Shown piece by piece: positions 61,872-64,000 of a stretch of DNA of 64,000 nucleotides. The notes beneath the pieces were generated by a model. It saw only the letters and a program-made list of their open reading frames with translations. It had not been told where the DNA came from and did no database searches. The position numbers and the translations under genes are program-made. The DNA comes from Rhizobium pisi. Lineage in GTDB: Bacteria > Pseudomonadota > Alphaproteobacteria > Rhizobiales > Rhizobiaceae. The stretch is taken from NCBI RefSeq assembly GCF_003938655.1, contig NZ_RJJT01000020.1:1-64000 (forward strand). Direction: 5' to 3'. Position 1 is the stretch's first letter; the number at the start of each line of letters is the position of its first letter.

Positions 61872-62888
61872 ATGAATATCAGAACTATCCTTTTTGCTTC
61901 CGTTGCCGCCCTTGCCGCGGCATCCGGAGCCCGCGCAGCCGACGCCATCGTGGCGGCGGAACCCGAGCCCGTGGAATATGTTCGCGTTTGCGACGCCTAC
62001 GGCACGGGGTATTTCTATATTCCGGGGACGGAAACATGCCTTTCGATCGGCGGTTATATCCGTACCGAAGTGCGCTTCGGTGACAATATCGCCGGCGATT
62101 CCGACGTCAATTTCTGGACTCGCGGCCAGGTGACCTTCCAGGCCAAGAACGACACCGAGTACGGCACGCTCACCGGCGTCATCACCCTGCGTTACAACGT
62201 CGACAATGCATCCGATCAGGAAGCTCTTCTGGACGAAGGCTATATCGACATCGCTGGTTTCCGCGTCGGTAAGCTGTACAGCTGGTGGGACGACGACATG
62301 AGCGGCGAGACCGATACGCTCGCCAGCAACGAAACGACCCATAACTCGATCCGTTATCAGTACGAGTCCGGCGCCTTCGCGGCCGGCATTTCGGTCGATG
62401 AATTGGAAGACGACTACGCCACCAAGCCGGGCGAAGGCCCGAACAATTTCGGTGTCGCGGGTCAGGTCTCCTACAAGGCCGGCGCCATCAGCGCTTACCT
62501 GCTTGCGGGCTATGACACCGACACCAGCGAAGTCGCGGTCCGCGGCATCGTCTATGCCGATATCGGCCCCGGTACGCTCGGCATCGCCGGCGTATGGGCA
62601 AGCGGCGCCAACTACTACTACGAAGAGTCCGAATGGACGATCGCAGCAGAATACGCCTTGAAGATCAACGACAAGTGGAAGATCACTCCCGGCTTCCAGT
62701 ACTTCGAAAATATTGCTCTCGAGGCTGACGGCAATGGCTTCACCGGCGGTAGCGCCTATACCACGGGTGTAACGATCGACTACCAGATCGTCGAAGACCT
62801 GCGTACGAAGCTCAGCGTGCAATATCACGACGAGGACGAAGGCGACGACGAAGTGTTCGGCTTCCTGCGCTTCCAGCGCGATTTCTAA
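61872..62888 (+). CDS. ropA: RopA-family outer-membrane porin
   Basis: A 338-residue porin of the Porin_2 family. The signal peptide (AALAAASGARAADA) is followed by the hallmark RVCDAYGTGYFYIPGTETCL, with two Cys that probably form the conserved disulfide, then alternating beta strands and the C-terminal aromatic Phe (FLRFQRDF). Rhizobia carry several RopA paralogues; which one this is cannot be told. It is a single gene with a strong terminator. Confidence 0.92.
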   Translation: MNIRTILFASVAALAAASGARAADAIVAAEPEPVEYVRVCDAYGTGYFYIPGTETCLSIGGYIRTEVRFGDNIAGDSDVNFWTRGQVTFQAKNDTEYGTLTGVITLRYNVDNASDQEALLDEGYIDIAGFRVGKLYSWWDDDMSGETDTLASNETTHNSIRYQYESGAFAAGISVDELEDDYATKPGEGPNNFGVAGQVSYKAGAISAYLLAGYDTDTSEVAVRGIVYADIGPGTLGIAGVWASGANYYYEESEWTIAAEYALKINDKWKITPGFQYFENIALEADGNGFTGGSAYTTGVTIDYQIVEDLRTKLSVQYHDEDEGDDEVFGFLRFQRDF

Positions 62889-62910
62889 GATAGTCTCATT
62901 GCAGACGAAC

Positions 62911-62941
62911 GGGCGCGGCCTTCAGGCCGCGCCCTTTTTTT
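62911..62941 (+). terminator. Rho-independent terminator after the porin gene
   Basis: GGGCGCGGCC (62911-62920) with its perfect complement at 62925-62934, a TTCA loop and a run of seven T (62935-62941), 22 bases after the porin stop. On the other strand it may also end the ptsN-like transcript. Confidence 0.93.
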
Positions 62942-62947
62942 ATGCTG

Positions 62948-63403
62948 TCACACCCGGGAATCGGCAATGAAGTCGGAATAGAATTCGTCGACCGTTCTTG
63001 CCTTGCGCATGGCGGAAAGCACGCCGTCCGATTGCAGTCTGCGTGCGATGGCGGCGAGCACGTTCAGATATTCGCCGCGATTGTTTTCCCCGAAGAGCAG
63101 CACGACGGCGATGTCGGTCGGGATATCGTCGATCGCCTCGAAATCCAGCGGCTGGGCGAAGCGGACGAGAAGTCCGCGCGGGCTGGTCATGCCATCGATC
63201 GCCGCATGTGGAACGGCGATGCCGTTCCCGATCCCCGTGGAGCCGAGCTTCTCCCGCGCTTCGAGCGCCTTCAGGATGGTCTGGCCGTCGACGGAAAAAG
63301 CCTTGGCCGCCTTGTCGGCTATGGTCTGCAGCGCGCGCCATTTGGTCGGCGCCGACACGCCGATGAAGGTGTGTTCCGGCCGGATGATGTTGGGAAGGTT
63401 CAT
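62948..63403 (-). CDS. PTS EIIA-Ntr-like protein (PtsN family) next to kdpE
   Basis: A 151-residue PTS IIA domain protein (mannitol/fructose/nitrogen class). ATG 63403 (MNLPNIIRPEHTFIGV). The phosphorylation-site His is His66 in GNGIAVPHAAIDG, and FENNRGEYL-type C-terminal blocks follow (LLFGENNRGEYLNVLAAIAR). No HPr or EIIB/C genes are near, which fits a regulatory PTS-Ntr protein. It follows kdpE by 56 bases on the same strand, matching the known link between EIIA-Ntr and Kdp potassium control. Confidence 0.88.
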   Translation of the reverse strand: MNLPNIIRPEHTFIGVSAPTKWRALQTIADKAAKAFSVDGQTILKALEAREKLGSTGIGNGIAVPHAAIDGMTSPRGLLVRFAQPLDFEAIDDIPTDIAVVLLFGENNRGEYLNVLAAIARRLQSDGVLSAMRKARTVDEFYSDFIADSRV

Positions 63404-63459
63404 GTGATTCTCAATGCTGTTCGGCTCGATACTGTTCGGGCAGCGGAAGGGGCGGAAAG

Positions 63460-64000
<541 letters not shown>

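Overview
The window looks like chromosomal DNA of a fast-growing Rhizobium, probably of the R. leguminosarum/etli group. The reasons are the high GC content, a RopA-type porin with its hallmark N-terminus, a pcaIJF operon beside a PcaR-type IclR regulator, GC-rich intergenic palindromic repeats of the RIME kind, and a kdpE gene followed by a PtsN-like gene. This is a judgement from recognised protein families; no database search was possible. No tRNA, rRNA or CRISPR array was seen.

Left end (1-7317): a truncated IS3-family transposase gene at the edge, then a compact six-gene operon on the minus strand. In transcription order it is a class III cyclase/ATPase/TPR regulator, a YcaO enzyme, a TfuA protein, an HExxH metallopeptidase and two unrecognised small proteins. 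YcaO plus TfuA is the known pair for backbone thioamidation of peptides or proteins, so this is the strongest candidate for an undescribed system here. No convincing precursor peptide was found.

7.5-14.2 kb: a small unknown gene, a PAS-GGDEF cyclase, a periplasmic tail-specific protease (prc) and a CHASE-GGDEF-EAL protein. 14.3-22.9 kb: an Opp-type ABC transporter, a GH51 arabinofuranosidase and an ArsR-like regulator, which together suggest uptake and breakdown of arabinose-containing plant oligosaccharides. 22.9-26 kb: a di-haem cytochrome c peroxidase divergent from an AcpA-like phosphoesterase. 26-29.5 kb: pcaR/pcaIJF, the lower beta-ketoadipate pathway.

29.5-42.2 kb: GNAT, MFS and SDR genes, glgX, then genes with a DNA-repair flavour (topoisomerase IB, stand-alone LigD polymerase domain, UdgX-type uracil-DNA glycosylase) among small conserved proteins, a frameshifted glutathione S-transferase, cardiolipin synthase and an EEP-family hydrolase. 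42.2-49 kb: regulators (LysR, AraC), a frameshifted ABM-domain gene, a heparin-lyase-like secreted protein, a PAS-GGDEF protein and a PDZ protein with a very acidic tail.

49-55.4 kb: an operon of a FadR-type regulator, a PLP transsulfuration-family enzyme and a four-part sugar ABC transporter, with a RIME-like repeat between the binding-protein gene and the permease genes. 55.4-64 kb: pepT, a SleB-type lipoprotein, the sulfate transporter sbp-cysT-cysW-cysA, the porin with a strong terminator, a PtsN-like EIIA and the partial kdpE. Many long open frames antisense to these genes are GC-rich shadows and were left out.
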